Shown here: positions 47,401 to 59,000 of the stretch, piece after piece
How the letters are laid out: every line of letters starts with the position of its first letter
Position numbering within the stretch: position 1 is the first letter of the stretch
DNA from: Phallusia mammillata
Lineage: Eukaryota > Chordata > Ascidiacea > Phlebobranchia > Ascidiidae
Length of the DNA stretch: 64,000 nucleotides
Direction of reading: 5' to 3'
NCBI GenBank assembly: GCA_003260075.1
Contig: QLIY01000213.1
Span: forward strand, 62,001-126,000
Position numbers and translations under genes: made by a program
Notes under the pieces: model-generated
Database searches by the model: none
Seen by the model: only the letters and a program-made list of their open reading frames with translations
Told to the model about the DNA's origin: nothing

Positions 47401-49437
47401 GTAAAAAGCCACACAAGCAGAGGGAATGTCCTTTTTTAAACAACATACGGCTGTTCATCTTTAGGGCCTATATATTTTAATATTTTCATGTTGTTTTCTT
47501 GTTATTTTAACCAAGAACATTAACTATTTTAAATGGTTCTCGCACAAACATACCATATAACAACAAAGTTTTTTTAATTTTTTTGTATGGTTTATAACAG
47601 TGGTTCTCAAAGTATGGGTCGCGCAGGGTCAAAAAATGGGTCGCGCTACGGTAATTCAATTCTGCCCAAACGAACTATTACTGAATTAAGTAAACACAAG
47701 CGAATTTACTTAATGCAGTAATAAAGTCACCTCACTCGACCACGTTGTACAGTAAAATGAACCAATCATTAGTAATGATAATGATTTGATTCATTACCAC
47801 AAACAGACAATAGCCTTCCAACTTTACTGTTACGCACATGGCGATTGTAACGTCATAGCACGGGAAATAAAAGGCCAAGGTAATGATGCGAAACCGAACG
47901 TGGAGATGTAATGGTCAGCGTTTAAGGATGAGTAAGTGTTAGATTTGGGATTCACTTCTATCAACGATCATGGTGCTGTAAAGCCGCAATGTGTGCTGTG
48001 TTATGCAGTGTTGTCAAATGAATCAAGCTCGTTCAGCCTGCAGCCATTTTTTACATGGTCAGACTCCTATGCGGCGACGACGTGGCCTCGAAATTGCAGT
48101 ACGTCTCGTTATTGAACAGCACAGTTAAATATATAAACCATTTGTTTGTAATCACCACTCATTGTTTCATAGAACTGTGTACTACAAATGCTTGTCTGTG
48201 TCTTTTTCTATTTCATGCATATCAGAAAAAATACATTTTTTAAGGTTTGGGTCGTGAGGTGTTCATAATTTGGGTCGCGGGTAAAAAAGTTTGAGAACCA
48301 CTGGTTTATGATCTAGGTATTACACCAGTATTTTTATTTCCCTCGTTTCTTTGTGTGATTCTTTCATCAAAGGCGCGCAAAGATATAGGGATGTGATTTT
48401 CCATGTAACACAATATCTGCATATTTAAACACTTGTAATATTCACCTGCAGAAGTTGTGGTTCCCACCATCGGCTGGGGTATACTTGGGAATATGTGGAG
48501 ATTTTGCTGTCCAATTCTGGCAGGTGTAACCGAGATTTGTGGTGCTTTGATTTCCGCTGTACCAGACCGAGGGGCCACTCAGACACTCTGTAACGGAATA
48601 AATATTCGTGCAATGAAGATAGGGACAAGACTTGGTTTGAATGATCGACGTTTAGATGATGTAATGTTTTTGTACAATTAGTTGTGACGCGGGTAGGGTT
48701 GCCTTGATAGAATTATAATTCAAACAACTTTGTTGTACGTACAATAAAATTTCTAAATCTAAATCATTAACAAACAAAGGGTTGACTTGTTAATTCGAAC
48801 AATTTTGCCTGATTATAGTACAATATACATGCACACATGTAAAAGATAATTATAATTGTTTATTTTATGTCAAATTTGCCACGCTTGTGACAAACAACAG
48901 AAAAAGTGATTTTGATTTTTTTTTTGCTATTTTTTGGTATAATTAAGCAAAACTAAATTAGCGTTGTTTTAGTTTTTTACTAACAGAAAATACAGAAACG
49001 GTCCCCACTAAGCAAATGTTCACCAAACTGTTGACGTCCAAGGTTAGTTTGCACGAAACTAGATTCTGTATCATTCAAAATTACTCAAGTTAATATCGGA
49101 AACAGTCATACATGTGTGCAGTACAATATAAGCTTGTCATTCATCTGGCAATAAATATGGTAACATAACACTTATGTGGTGAGATAAAATGATGATATAT
49201 GGGCGGGGACTTGTAATAATATCGGAACACCTTCAGGAATTTTCGAATTTACCCGAAAGATTTCTCGTAAACCCTTTGAAAACGTTTGGCTCTATTATAA
49301 ACGTTACAAAAGAAAACCAAACACTTTATTATCGTTTGTTGTGACGAAATAATATGTGTTTGTGACGTACCTTGACCTGATTGGAGGGTTTGATGGCAAA
49401 ACGCCAAAACCAACAACAATCCTAAACACGTATTCAT
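33971..49437 (-). CDS. Receptor gene B: kringle-YWTD-EGF-YWTD-EGF-HYR-sushi-TM (complete)
   Basis: Twenty-two coding exons: 49437-49371, 48587-48446, 47191-47106, 46502-46286, 45916-45683, 44716-44576, 43630-43507, 43280-43091, 42627-42499, 41869-41765, 41599-41459, 41046-40872, 40805-40672, 39405-39258, 38892-38723, 38151-38008, 37337-37221, 36674-36537, 35871-35653, 35427-35143, 35002-34915, 34091-33971. All phases match; total 1104 residues. Order: signal peptide 1-22; kringle to 98 (TCQNWTAKSPH, LGTWCYTTN); propeller 1 to 400 (LYWTDFTGYG); EGF to 443; propeller 2 to 734 (VYWTDTRST); EGF to 782; HYR to 867 (FSYTATDHSGNVGHCTF); sushi to 940; Thr-rich mucin-like stalk to 1035; transmembrane IVILVIVFVAVVAVVAV; 40-residue tail ending YSVL. 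An acceptor abuts the ATG, so a leader exon lies upstream. YWTD-EGF units are known from LDLR/LRP receptors; this full order matches no family I know. Confidence 0.88.
34166..34292. repeat. Direct duplication of about 57 bp around a 10-G run
   Basis: TTTGTGAAAAAAGTTGTATT...GAATTATAGTC stands on both sides of ten G, in the last intron of gene B. Confidence 0.8.
34229..34238. other. 10-G run, probable gap filler
   Basis: Ten G between identical flanks. Confidence 0.75.
37408..37476. repeat. (TA)n microsatellite
   Basis: Two TA arrays interrupted by AAAAGGCAACACGGA, in an intron of gene B. Confidence 0.9.
37715..37884 (-). mobile_element. tRNA-derived SINE, full-length-like copy
   Basis: On the minus strand it begins with a tRNA-like 73-mer (37880-37808) and continues with the body ending GCCTTTAATAGGCCTGGCGT ... 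ACTGTG. Partial copies at 1.87, 16.2, 39.5 and 59.7 kb share the body, with CTTGGTGACCGGCTGATTCG as its most constant part. It lies in an intron of gene B. Confidence 0.75.
37808..37880 (-). other. tRNA-like head of the SINE
   Basis: Perfect acceptor-stem pairing (GCCTGTG with CGCAGGC, one G-U pair), a D-arm-like GCTCAGTTGGTAGAGC, and a T-arm GTGGGTTCGAATCCCAC. The anticodon stem has mispairs and position 33 is not T, so a functional tRNA is unlikely. It supplies the A and B boxes for polymerase III transcription. Confidence 0.7.
39508..39645 (+). mobile_element. tRNA-derived SINE, 5'-truncated
   Basis: T-arm GTGGGTTCGAATCCCACCGC, then the linker TTTTTCTAGCCTACGCCTTG and body ending GGCGTGCTATGATT. 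Confidence 0.75.
39900..40061. mobile_element. hAT-type MITE, CAGGTTTTTTTTAAGG family
   Basis: CAG...CTG ends with AAGG-rich inverted termini, flanked by a perfect 8-base duplication CACATGAC (39892-39899 and 40062-40069). Intron of gene B. The same family is at 58.45 kb. Confidence 0.9.
42685..42694. other. 10-G run with duplicated part of an EGF exon
   Basis: To its right (42695-42805) the 5' part of the EGF exon and its upstream intron (42575-42684) are repeated with few changes. The right copy has no donor or exon 3' end, so only the left exon is used. Confidence 0.8.
42855..43051. mobile_element. hAT-type MITE, CAGTGGTTCCTAACC family
   Basis: CAGTGGTTCCTAACCGGGGA start, GGTTGGGAACCACTG end; about 197 bp in a gene B intron. 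Confidence 0.8.
44333..44420. other. 88-G run, probable gap filler
   Basis: Pure G in an intron of gene B; reads as polyproline on the other strand. Confidence 0.7.
45042..45170. repeat. Direct duplication of about 57 bp around a 10-G run
   Basis: TGTCTTTTGTCTATGTGCGTTG-like sequence through TATTAGGGCTGTA stands on both sides of ten G (45101-45110), with a two-base indel between copies. Confidence 0.8.
45101..45110. other. 10-G run, probable gap filler
   Basis: Exactly ten G between near-identical flanks. Confidence 0.75.
45297..45545. mobile_element. hAT-type MITE, family 1, with internal repeats
   Basis: CAGTGGTGGGATTCAAATAT start, TTGAATCCCACCACTG end. Longer (249 bp) because the internal CTGTTACAAAAAGTCCATTG unit is amplified. 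Confidence 0.85.
47598..48303. mobile_element. hAT-type MITE, 706 bp
   Basis: Starts CAGTGGTTCTCAAAGTATGG and ends TTTGAGAACCACTG, with GTTTATAA / GTTTATGA flanks (7 of 8 match). GGGTCGCG repeats lie near both ends. No transposase frame. In the kringle intron of gene B. Confidence 0.9.
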
Positions 49438-51341
49438 CTGTAATACAAAACAACAAGTTTCAAAATCCATTTAAATCTGGTGAACCTGTCTTGCACTTCA
49501 TACATATGTATCCACGTTCAGTTGTGTTGCTATAGTTCTGCAATTATTTTTCTAGCCTGTGAAATTGCCATAAAAGTTAGAAACTGAACAACAAACGGTT
49601 GTGGGTTCGAATCTCACTGTATCCTGTCGTAACTGACTTTAGACAAATAATATTTTCCAAACACCAAGCTAGTTTTTGGTACAAGCGGGCTGACTTGATG
49701 TAATTTTTTCTTGGTTTGTCCGGCTCATTTTTAAAGATTTTTCTCTCAGCCTTGTTCTAGTTTCAGACCAATATACTTAAAAAACTGTCACTGTTTACTG
49801 ACGGATATAACGACCCCAAATACATATAAAAAGCGACATGTTTTATTGTTCAAACGTTTCTATATAGTCTCTCGTCATCATCAGTGCTTATATTCTATAC
49901 TGTTTTTTTCCAACAAAGAATCATTTTCTAAACTTTCTGCTCAATATTTACTGAACCAGCCTTTATAACTGAGTTACGCAAACAAAATATCGTATAGGAG
50001 TATTTTTAGCCGCTACTTTAGAAGTTTTGAAGTGTCTCCATATTTGGCAAACTGAGTTCTAACGCGGCCCAAACTGGTTTTGTTGTTATTACGTCACACC
50101 CAGGTTTATCAACAAAATTATGGAGAATAAGATTTGAGTCGCTTTAAACTGCCATACGTTGTCTTATTGGACCACACCTACCAACAAACACACACTGTGA
50201 CGTCAGAAGTGGTCGGTGCAGTCTCCTTATGACGTCATAGAGCTAAAACAGTGCGCTAAACCAGATAGTGTTGTCGTGGTTTTTATTTAAATTTGAAATC
50301 CGTTTTTTTTCTGAAAGCTACTGGTATCAATTTTTTTGGCTGTGACAAAGACCAAATTTGCCTAAAATTCAAATAAAACTCTCAAAGTATTTGAACAATC
50401 CCGTCCGGAAATATAGCGACTACTATTCATGCAAATAAAAACAAATTGGCGATGTTTTTGCGGCTATCCAACTCTCTACACAAAAACAAGCAGAAATTTG
50501 GCGACTTTAACTCAAAAAAACATTTCTTTATTTCTACCTTAATTTCAGTTCCAAAATGCTTAATGCATTCTATGCTGTTGGAAAAATCAATTTCAAGTTC
50601 ACAAAGTGCACAAAATATAGCTGACAAAATTGGCTATAAAGCATTTTCCTTTCAGTTTTGTCTCTTACTTGAACTAACTTTCAACTCCCAACATGCAGTT
50701 TAACTTTCCTGTTCACCCAAATATTGCTTAGACAGCTGACAATTGCATGCATCACATATTCCCTACACTTTATGGTGTTGAATTATTAATATTCGCAATA
50801 TTGCTTCACCGCGTGTTACGCAGTTACCTTGATGGGGCTGACGAATGACCTTGAAAAGTTTTGCCCACCAGCCGAACCAATAGATGTCGTGTTTATAACA
50901 AGGATTAGAACAACAAAATAAATATGATTAACGTCGCCCTGGTTACATCAGAGGTCAAGTGCAATGTCAACTTCTAAAACCTCTTTAAACGTTTTAAAAC
51001 CGTTCTTACTGTCATCGTCTGTGATTTAATCCGTTAGCTAAACGGTCCCAACTTTTAAACTCTTAACACACCTTCCAAAATCTTTGACCGTCGAAATTTG
51101 TTTCATTTTCGGTAAAATATTAAAAACGTGTTGAATTTTAACACGGATATAAGACATGAAGTTGTGACTGTTTTGTTATTTATTTGTTTTAAACAACCTT
51201 TGAATTAAAACTATCAAACAACCCTCGATGAAGTAATACAAATCCATTATATTGTACTGAATTTTTGTTGTCAATTAATGTCGCGCCTTGTTAGACTGAT
51301 TTCAATTCGTTTCCCATTTTACGAAACCTTTTCACATCAAA

Positions 51342-51351
51342 GGGGGGGGGG
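51342..51351. other. 10-G run replacing known sequence
   Basis: The second copy has CACAAAACTTGCATC at this place. Confidence 0.8.
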
Positions 51352-51732
51352 TTCAGCAATCAAATCGAATATGTACAGATCACTAACAAAAGCATTTTGT
51401 CATGCGCGTTTTCCAATTATCAGATCGAATCGCATTTAGACTACACCAATATTTGACCCCACATGACCCACCAGGGGGAAGTTATGCAACAAGGACAACA
51501 GGGTTAGATGTGTAACCAACAATCACACCTACAATGTCATGAGCATTTGCCGAAACATTTGAACAATAAAGCATGTCGCTTTTTACGTCTATTTGAGCGG
51601 TTATTTTCATCATTAAACTTATGAACAGATCAGTGTATAGTGTCCAAATCACAGTGAAATAACGGTCTTAGGCTCAAACTAACTCATACTCTAATCAAAT
51701 CATACAGAAGCAAGTCATACTCATACTGAAAC

Positions 51733-51743
51733 GGGGGGGGGGG
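51733..51743. other. 11-G run joining duplicated blocks
   Basis: Stands between the end of one 650-bp copy and the start of the next. Confidence 0.75.
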
Positions 51744-54700
51744 TCTTTGACCGTCCAAAATTATTTCATTTTCGGTAAAAATATTAAAAAAGTGTTGGAT
51801 TTTGTTTTGTTATTTATTTGTTTTAAACAACCTTTAAATTTGTTAATCTATTGAATTTGTTGTACAAAACTATCAAACAACCCTCAATGAAGTAATACAA
51901 ATCCATTATTGTACTGAATTTTTGTTGAAGTCAATTAATGTCGCGCCTTGTTTGACTGATTTCAATTCGTTTCCCATTTTACGAAACCTTTTCACATCAA
52001 ACACAAAACTTGCATCTTAGCAATCAAATCGAATATATACATCACTAACAAAAGCATTTTGTCATGCGCGTTTTCCTTTTATCAGATCGAATCGCATTTA
52101 GACTACACCAATATTTGAACCCACATGACCAACCAGGGGGAAGTTATGTAACAAGGACAACAGGGTTAGATGTGTAACCTACAATCACACCAACAATGGC
52201 ATGAGCATTTGCCGAAACATTTGAACAATAAAACATGTCGCTTTTTACGTCTATTTGCGCCGTTATTTTCATCAATAAACTTATGAACAGATCAGTGTAT
52301 AGTGTCCAAATCACAGTGAAATAGCGGTCTTAGGCTCAAACCAACGCATACTCTAATCAAATCATACAGAAGCAAGTCATACTCATACTGAAACCACAAT
52401 AGTGGGAGTAATTAATTTGAGGTTTGCAATCAAATGCAAGTTTGCTCATACACATCATGCATGGTAAACATTTTGCCTCGTATCACTAACACAGAACACA
52501 CCAAACTTTGATTACTTCCACCCCACAATCGTGATAACCTATTCCTTCCTGGTATCCCATTAAAATCACCAACTATTTAGTTTCTTCAACCCACGTGTGT
52601 ATTTCTAGCAAGTAAGTATCGATTCTGCATCCTTGCACTCCCTGAGGAACAAGCCTCTAGTGGTGCATGTGCCACAAGTCCAGAAAACCTCCTCTACATA
52701 CTTCTTTGTACTTAAAACAACCTAGAAATTATTCCAGTCTGGAAACCTCTTGTGTTATGTGGTAAAAATAATTTTAGAGCAGTTACATATTCAATGACCT
52801 CATTTCCACTTCTCATCGTAACCTCGAACTTTCACCACTTAAACGGGAAACAATACACCTTTGCCACGTCATAAGCGCGTCACTGTGGTTGCCATAGTTA
52901 CACTGTGGGCCTCAGTAGTGTCTAAGCTGGGACGATACGGCCGTCAGTTAAACGATAAACGGCTTTAACCGTCAATGAGAGGCCCTAGGATTCGCCTGGG
53001 GCAGTCATACGCGTTTCGGTGTAAACAGCCCTCGTCTCGGCCCGCGCCCTACCAACAGACAATCACGGATTCTACTGCTCAATTCGTGTGATTGTGACGT
53101 AACAGACATGCGTGGCAACCGGAAATGGTTTTGTTAGAATTCGCGCGAAATCGTGATTGAAGAAAATTTGTCTTTCTTTCGAATTTCTGCTGCATGATTG
53201 TGATGTAACAATGCTTTCACGTCTGTGCGCCTCAATTGATCGCGAATTGTAATTTAATCCCTACAAGTTATGAGGATACGAAGTATGGATGCCTTTCTTC
53301 TATGTAAACTTGAAAATGACTGCTTCAAGATTGTTCGCAGCATTCTATTTGTTTTCACATTTGGTTTATTTCTTTTTTTACACAAAGCTCCCACACGTTT
53401 TGTGATGAATTGCGGGAAAAAAACGTGTTTTTGTTCCAATTTATCAAGTCAGTTCTGGGCACGATTGCAAGGAATGCAAACCGTGTAACTTTCAATCCCA
53501 AAATGGTTTGCGATGTAAAAATCGATGGAAAACATCAGGGTCTTTGCTTTTCGCGTCGAAAAATCCCAACTTGAAAGACCTTTGGTTTACATGGAAAATG
53601 TGCTTTAACAAATTTAACATTAGTCCGAAAAAACTTGAGTCGTGTGAAAAAACAGAACAGTGGAAAAATGGATGAAAGAACTAATTGTCTGCTTCCTGCA
53701 CGAAAATCGCGCTGTCACTGTTACGTCAACACACCATTGATTGTTTTGTGTCAGTGAGTGTTATAACGTCAACAAAAAGTCGCCTGAATCACGTTGTAGG
53801 GAAATAATCCTATTCTGTGGCTCGTGCGAAGCAAGTTTATCATATTTCGTGAAACAATTGCGTTTTTATAGAAGTTGCGACAAAACTGCTGACATCAGCA
53901 AAATGCGACTCAATTGAATTTGTTGCAACCGATTCTATGAACTGCGACACGAATGTTTTAAACCGTTCTAACACGTTTATTTTGAGTTTTAAAAATGAAA
54001 GAAAAATCCTTTAACCTGTAAACAATCTGTATTTTTTTGCATAATATCTGAATCAACAAATCTTACGAAAAACACCAAGCCTTTACAACAAAATATCTGG
54101 GATGTTGTTTAATCAATTGTTAAATAGTTAAATACAATTTTGCCTCAGCATATCCATTGAGGACTCAATGAGAACCAAAATATTGAAAACATTAGGGAAT
54201 AAAAAACAATATATTTTCCTATATTATGTGGTGATCGCGAATTTACAAAAACCTTTTTACGAAGTATCGGTTGAGAGGAATTGCCATAAAGTTGCTGAAT
54301 TCACTTATCATAAGTTTATCACAAAACAAGCAAAGCTAAAGATATAACGGCTTGTAAAGTTGCTTTCGTTGACTTTGTAACGTTGCGATAAACGACCCAT
54401 AATTACGGCTGCGTCGTCCAGGTTTTATCACCAAGCCTGCTTATTTCCACTAATATGTGGGAAATTTACGAAGGGGAAAATTCAGTAGTAATTCCCGGTT
54501 GTCATTTCCGCCAAACTTCTTAACTTTTAACGAATTCGAGTCAGTTTTTCCAGCTCCTCTTTAATGTTCCGTCTCACACCAGACGTTAAGTCAGATGATG
54601 TCGATTATGCAAATGAACTCACGTGTCGTTTGGCTTCAAATTTATTTCGGTTCAAAACTGGTTTATCTCCGATTGTAAATTAGCATACACTCAGCGACAT

Positions 54701-55447
54701 CGACACACATACCCACATATTCTGACTTGTCCTAATCCCTAAATCGGGCTTGTTGTAAAGTAACTTTTAGGAACTTTTTCGTGGTAAAAAAAGGCATATT
54801 ATATAAACTAAATATTGTATTTTTGTGCTAATGTTCTGTTCTGACCGCCTTCATCAGGTTAACAACATGGTAAAAACCGCAAGTATTACTAAACTTACAC
54901 CGCAAGCGAAGAGTTTTCTAATTTTGTACCAAAGTTGTGTTTAAAAGCTGTTTCTGCCAGGCATGATATACGAACTAAATAATGGTCTTCTGTCAAATGT
55001 TGTTTTAACGTCCTATTCAGGTTCGCTTTATCAGGTTAACAACACGGTAAAAACCGCAAGCATTATTAGGTTTATATAAGTGGTGCTTACAATCTATAAA
55101 TAAGCTATTGCTGCCAGGCATAATATCAAGTTTGTAGAGATCTTACAATTTATATGTCTTGTTATTCTCAGGGTTTGTGTTTGTTTAGAGTTTAGACAAA
55201 CTAATCTAATATTCCAAATCCTATAGATGCTTAAACTCGGCATTAATTGATTAATTTCGTGATTAAAAGGTTCTGATTGGGTTTGCAGGTCGTGTTTTAA
55301 GTTCCCTTCAGTTCTGTTGCGTGTGTTTGGGCAACGGTTTCAGGATTTTGTATCTGATGTCCCAAATACTTTAATGGCTCTTACGATTAAAACCAGCCAA
55401 GTGGTTGATGTTGATTAGTCCAGCATTTTTATTGGCTCAGCGGTGTA

Positions 55448-55765
55448 GGCTGGCTGCAGTAGTCGATTTCAACACTTTATGTGCTAAATCTAATTACATA
55501 ACAATGTCAGAATATTACATACAATTGCGATGTTTTGGTTTTGGCATTACAACTTGCGAAAATCTTTCCTCGGTTGCCATAGCAACTTTCTGTCATTGGC
55601 GCCGCATGTAGGGGGGGGGGACTGGCTGTAGTAGTCGATTTCAACACTTTATGTGCTAAATCTAATCACATAACAATGTCGGAATATTACATATAGTTGC
55701 GATGTTTTGGTTTTGGCATAACAACTTGCGAAAATCTTTCCTCGGTTGTCATAGCAACTCTCTGT
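55448..55765. repeat. Direct duplication of about 150 bp around a 10-G run
   Basis: CTGGCTGCAGTAGTCGATTT... through CATAGCAACTTTCTGTCAT is repeated after ten G (55611-55620), with a few substitutions. Confidence 0.8.
55611..55620. other. 10-G run, probable gap filler
   Basis: Exactly ten G between near-identical flanks. Confidence 0.75.
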
Positions 55766-56033
55766 CATGGTCATCTCATTTAAAGGCACGTAAATGTATT
55801 TCATCGAAGTTTGGCATCAAAAACAGATAAATATACGACAACTGCACACGGAAGGTCACACAGAGGTCACGACGTATGTGCGCTCTAAAGTCACGTGACC
55901 GGAGAAAACAAACAAAACAAGATAATATAAAAAGATCACGTGACTTGCTTCGGTCTCCCCGAGGGATGAGAGTTTTTATGGCGTTTGTGACATCAGCGCT
56001 GGTCAGAAAAGGCGATTGTGACGTCACTGTCGT

Positions 56034-59000
56034 CTACGACATGACCGAGTAAGGGTTTTCGGAGGGAGGGCTTTCTTCTGTCTTGGACTTCCACAGAATC
56101 GGGAACTCGAACCTGGCCACTTTCCAGATCGGTCGGCTGCGGAGTCTGAGGCGAAAATATTTTGGGCTTGAAACAAATTTGAAGCGAAAACTTTCGTGTT
56201 ACTCGCATCTCTATCAAAGTGGTTTGAAATTATTTCCAGCATTCACACAAAAGCAAGCGGCACAGGAAGGGGGGCAAGCAAGCAAAGCGGGGGGTTTCCC
56301 TTCAGGGGGAGCACCAGAGCAAGTCACGTGGTTGCATATCAGAACCGGAAGTTTGATATTGCAATATAGAGGTAGAGCGGAAGTGACGTGAGCGGGTTAT
56401 CCACGCTTCAAACCACTTTAAGATTTTGCGAGAAAAGCGAAACGCCAAAAATCGAGCGTTATGTGGCGGTGACGTAACAAAGAAATGCGCGATTGCATTA
56501 TGACGACACAGAGAGGTGTCTGTTACATAACGCTGTAATGATTATTGGCGTCGTTAGGTTGTAAGTTAACCGTGTCATCTTTAGGACGCCAAAATCTCGG
56601 GAAGGTGATCTTCTGTAACCATGGCGACCCGCGTCGGCGCATTCTGTTGCAGTTATTTGTGGTTAACTTTAGTTATTGTTCTCCTTCAAGCGTCACAATG
56701 GCCGGCAGCGACCACGTGACAACTTGGCATAAATTCACATTTATCAACTCAAGCTAGCTGTTGCGTCATAAGCGCAGTGACGTCACAAGTACTTACGTCA
56801 TGATAACGACAGCGGCGATGATGATGACGAGCAGGATTGCCATGACAACGATCGCAGCAACTGTCCCAGGTTTCAGTCCGGTGCTTTGTGGCGCAACAAT
56901 GCCACCCACTCCCTTTGTGTTCGAATCTGAACAAACGGCATTGTTACTCACAATCCTGTCAGATGTTTTACTGATTGCTTTAAAGTGTGGTAAAACTACT
57001 AACACAGGAACTCACAAGATGCCCAGTTTGGGAATTTCCGGTAGGTGGCGCAACGGAGTATAATCGCTTACGGCGACAATAATTGCTGAATTAGCATGTT
57101 GCAAATTGCTGTATTATTGTCGCCGTAAACGTCTATGCTCCGTTGCGCCACCTACCAGAAATTTCCAAACCGGGCGTCTTGTGAGTTCGTGTGTCAGTAG
57201 TTCTACCATAAAGTGTTGGGTTGAATGTGACTTACCACTTAGCGTCGGTGAAATTGTGTGGATTTTTTTCGTGTGTGGTTGTTCTTTTTCTGTGTTGGCT
57301 GTTGTTGCTGTAGTGGTTGTGGTGGCTGTACCTGTTTGTAAATGTGTGTGTTAGGTAACAATGCATCCACTTGTGACGTTTAGTTGCGTCACACACGCGG
57401 CAGAGGGGACTTACCCGGTGCGGTGGTGGGTTTAGGGCGGCATCTAGCGGATTTAAAGTCAGGGATCGACCAGTTTCCACTTCTCGTGCAAACGTTTGTG
57501 ACGTCATCGCCGCTCGAGCCCTGGAATACGATTTTTGTGTTCGGCTCCACACATTTGACGTCATACTCTGCCCCGAAGTTGTAGTTACAAGGCAAACGAC
57601 CGTTGATCATCAGTGAGGGAGGCATCAGTGGTGGGTCACCACATGAGGTCGCTGTAACCAAGCAAACATTGGTTTTAAATATATAAGCTGTTGCTGCCAG
57701 GCATAATATCAAGTATATAGAGCTCTTCTGGCAATTGTATTTTTGTACTGACGTTTCGACGTCCTGTACACATGTACTACTCGCATTCTGTGTTATTTAC
57801 CCTGATGAAGGCGACCTGTATTGGTTTCAAAGTTATGCAAGTTAGCAACAAATATTCACAACGTGGTCGTATTAAAATCTTATTTTTTTGCATCAAGTTT
57901 GTCGAAACGCTTTTCGTACCTTTGACATAGACGTTAAAAGTACACCTGGCGACGTTTTTGTCTGAATCCGTGGCAGTGTATGAGAACACGTAAGTTCCAA
58001 CCGAAAAATTGGCGGGAGATTTCCACTGAGGTCGAGTCAAGGTCAAAGCAGACGCGTCTGAAAAATTTATGAGACATTAGCTGATTTGTTTTAATAATAA
58101 TCACGTCTGTGATGTCACTAATCGTCCATTGTTGCATTGTACCACATAATTGTCTTTCAGCGTCCAACTGTAATTTTTCGAAATCCGGTTTACAGTTATA
58201 ATGTAAGCATAACAATATAACTGCGCGGAGGAATATTCCAGCTCTTCCTACTTACGGTTGCGGAGGAACACTTACCAGTTTTATCGTCAGTCCACACTGG
58301 GTCTGTCCACGTGACTTCTGCTTCACTGAAGCATGGCAGGAGGGAATAAGTTTTATCAATGGGACAAGTTCCTTCCTTGTAACGCGGCGCTTTTCCTAAA
58401 AGTAACATAATGTTTGAAATCTTCATTAAACCAGGTTTACAAATCGTGCAGGCAGGTTTTTTTAAGGTTTGGTTTGGGTGACCGCTAAGTAGTTTTAAGG
58501 AGGTTTTTTTTTAAGGTTTGGTTTGGGTGACCGCTAAGTAGTTTTAAGAGACTTTTTTTTAAGGTTTGGTTTGGGTGACTGCTAAGTAGTTTTAAAGACC
58601 CAAGTGTTTCATTTAAATACCAAAAAGAGCCCTTAGTGCATTTACGAGAATTTTGGGAAACCGCTGGAGAATTTTTTTCAAAACACCTTAAAAAAAAACT
58701 GCGTGCAGGAATCAATTTCAATTGCAAGGCACGTGTTTTAACTTTTTGTCCGGACGTTGGTGTTTTGTTCATGGGATTTCTCAGTTTGGTTTAATGGTTT
58801 ATTCCGGGTTAAAAGAAGCGTTGCGTTTTAGGGGGGGGGGAAATTTCTTTTTTATCGATTCCTTAACCTTCTTAGTTTGGTTTAATGGTTTATTCCGGGT
58901 TAAAAGAAGCGTTGCGTTTTATTCTCTCGTATCGGTTGTTCGTTTTTTGCCGAACTTTATTTCGGAATTATTCTTATTAGTTTTACACACAGTCAGTCCT

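Larger units (their letters stand above)
51078..52395. repeat. Direct duplication of about 650 bp joined by G runs
   Basis: 51078-51732 and 51743-52395 are collinear copies differing by scattered bases and small indels. An 11-G run joins them, and a 10-G run at 51342 in the left copy replaces about 15 ordinary bases that are present in the right copy. Each copy contains the hammerhead-like repeat (about 51530-51620 and 52187-52283) with decayed cores. Confidence 0.85.
49438..56033. other. Intergenic spacer between genes A and B
   Basis: 6.6 kb with no supported coding exon. It should hold the promoter and leader exon of gene B. Contents: a hammerhead-like repeat copy on the minus strand (49801-49895), a 650-bp duplicated block (51078-52395), a decayed repeat (54830-55150), and a duplicated block around 55611. 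Confidence 0.5.

Noticed and set aside
56000-56242. Two longer open frames over the last exon of gene A
   Set aside because: Neither has the phase required by the membrane exon; the third frame, beginning after the CTCAG acceptor at 56146, does and matches the tail of gene B.
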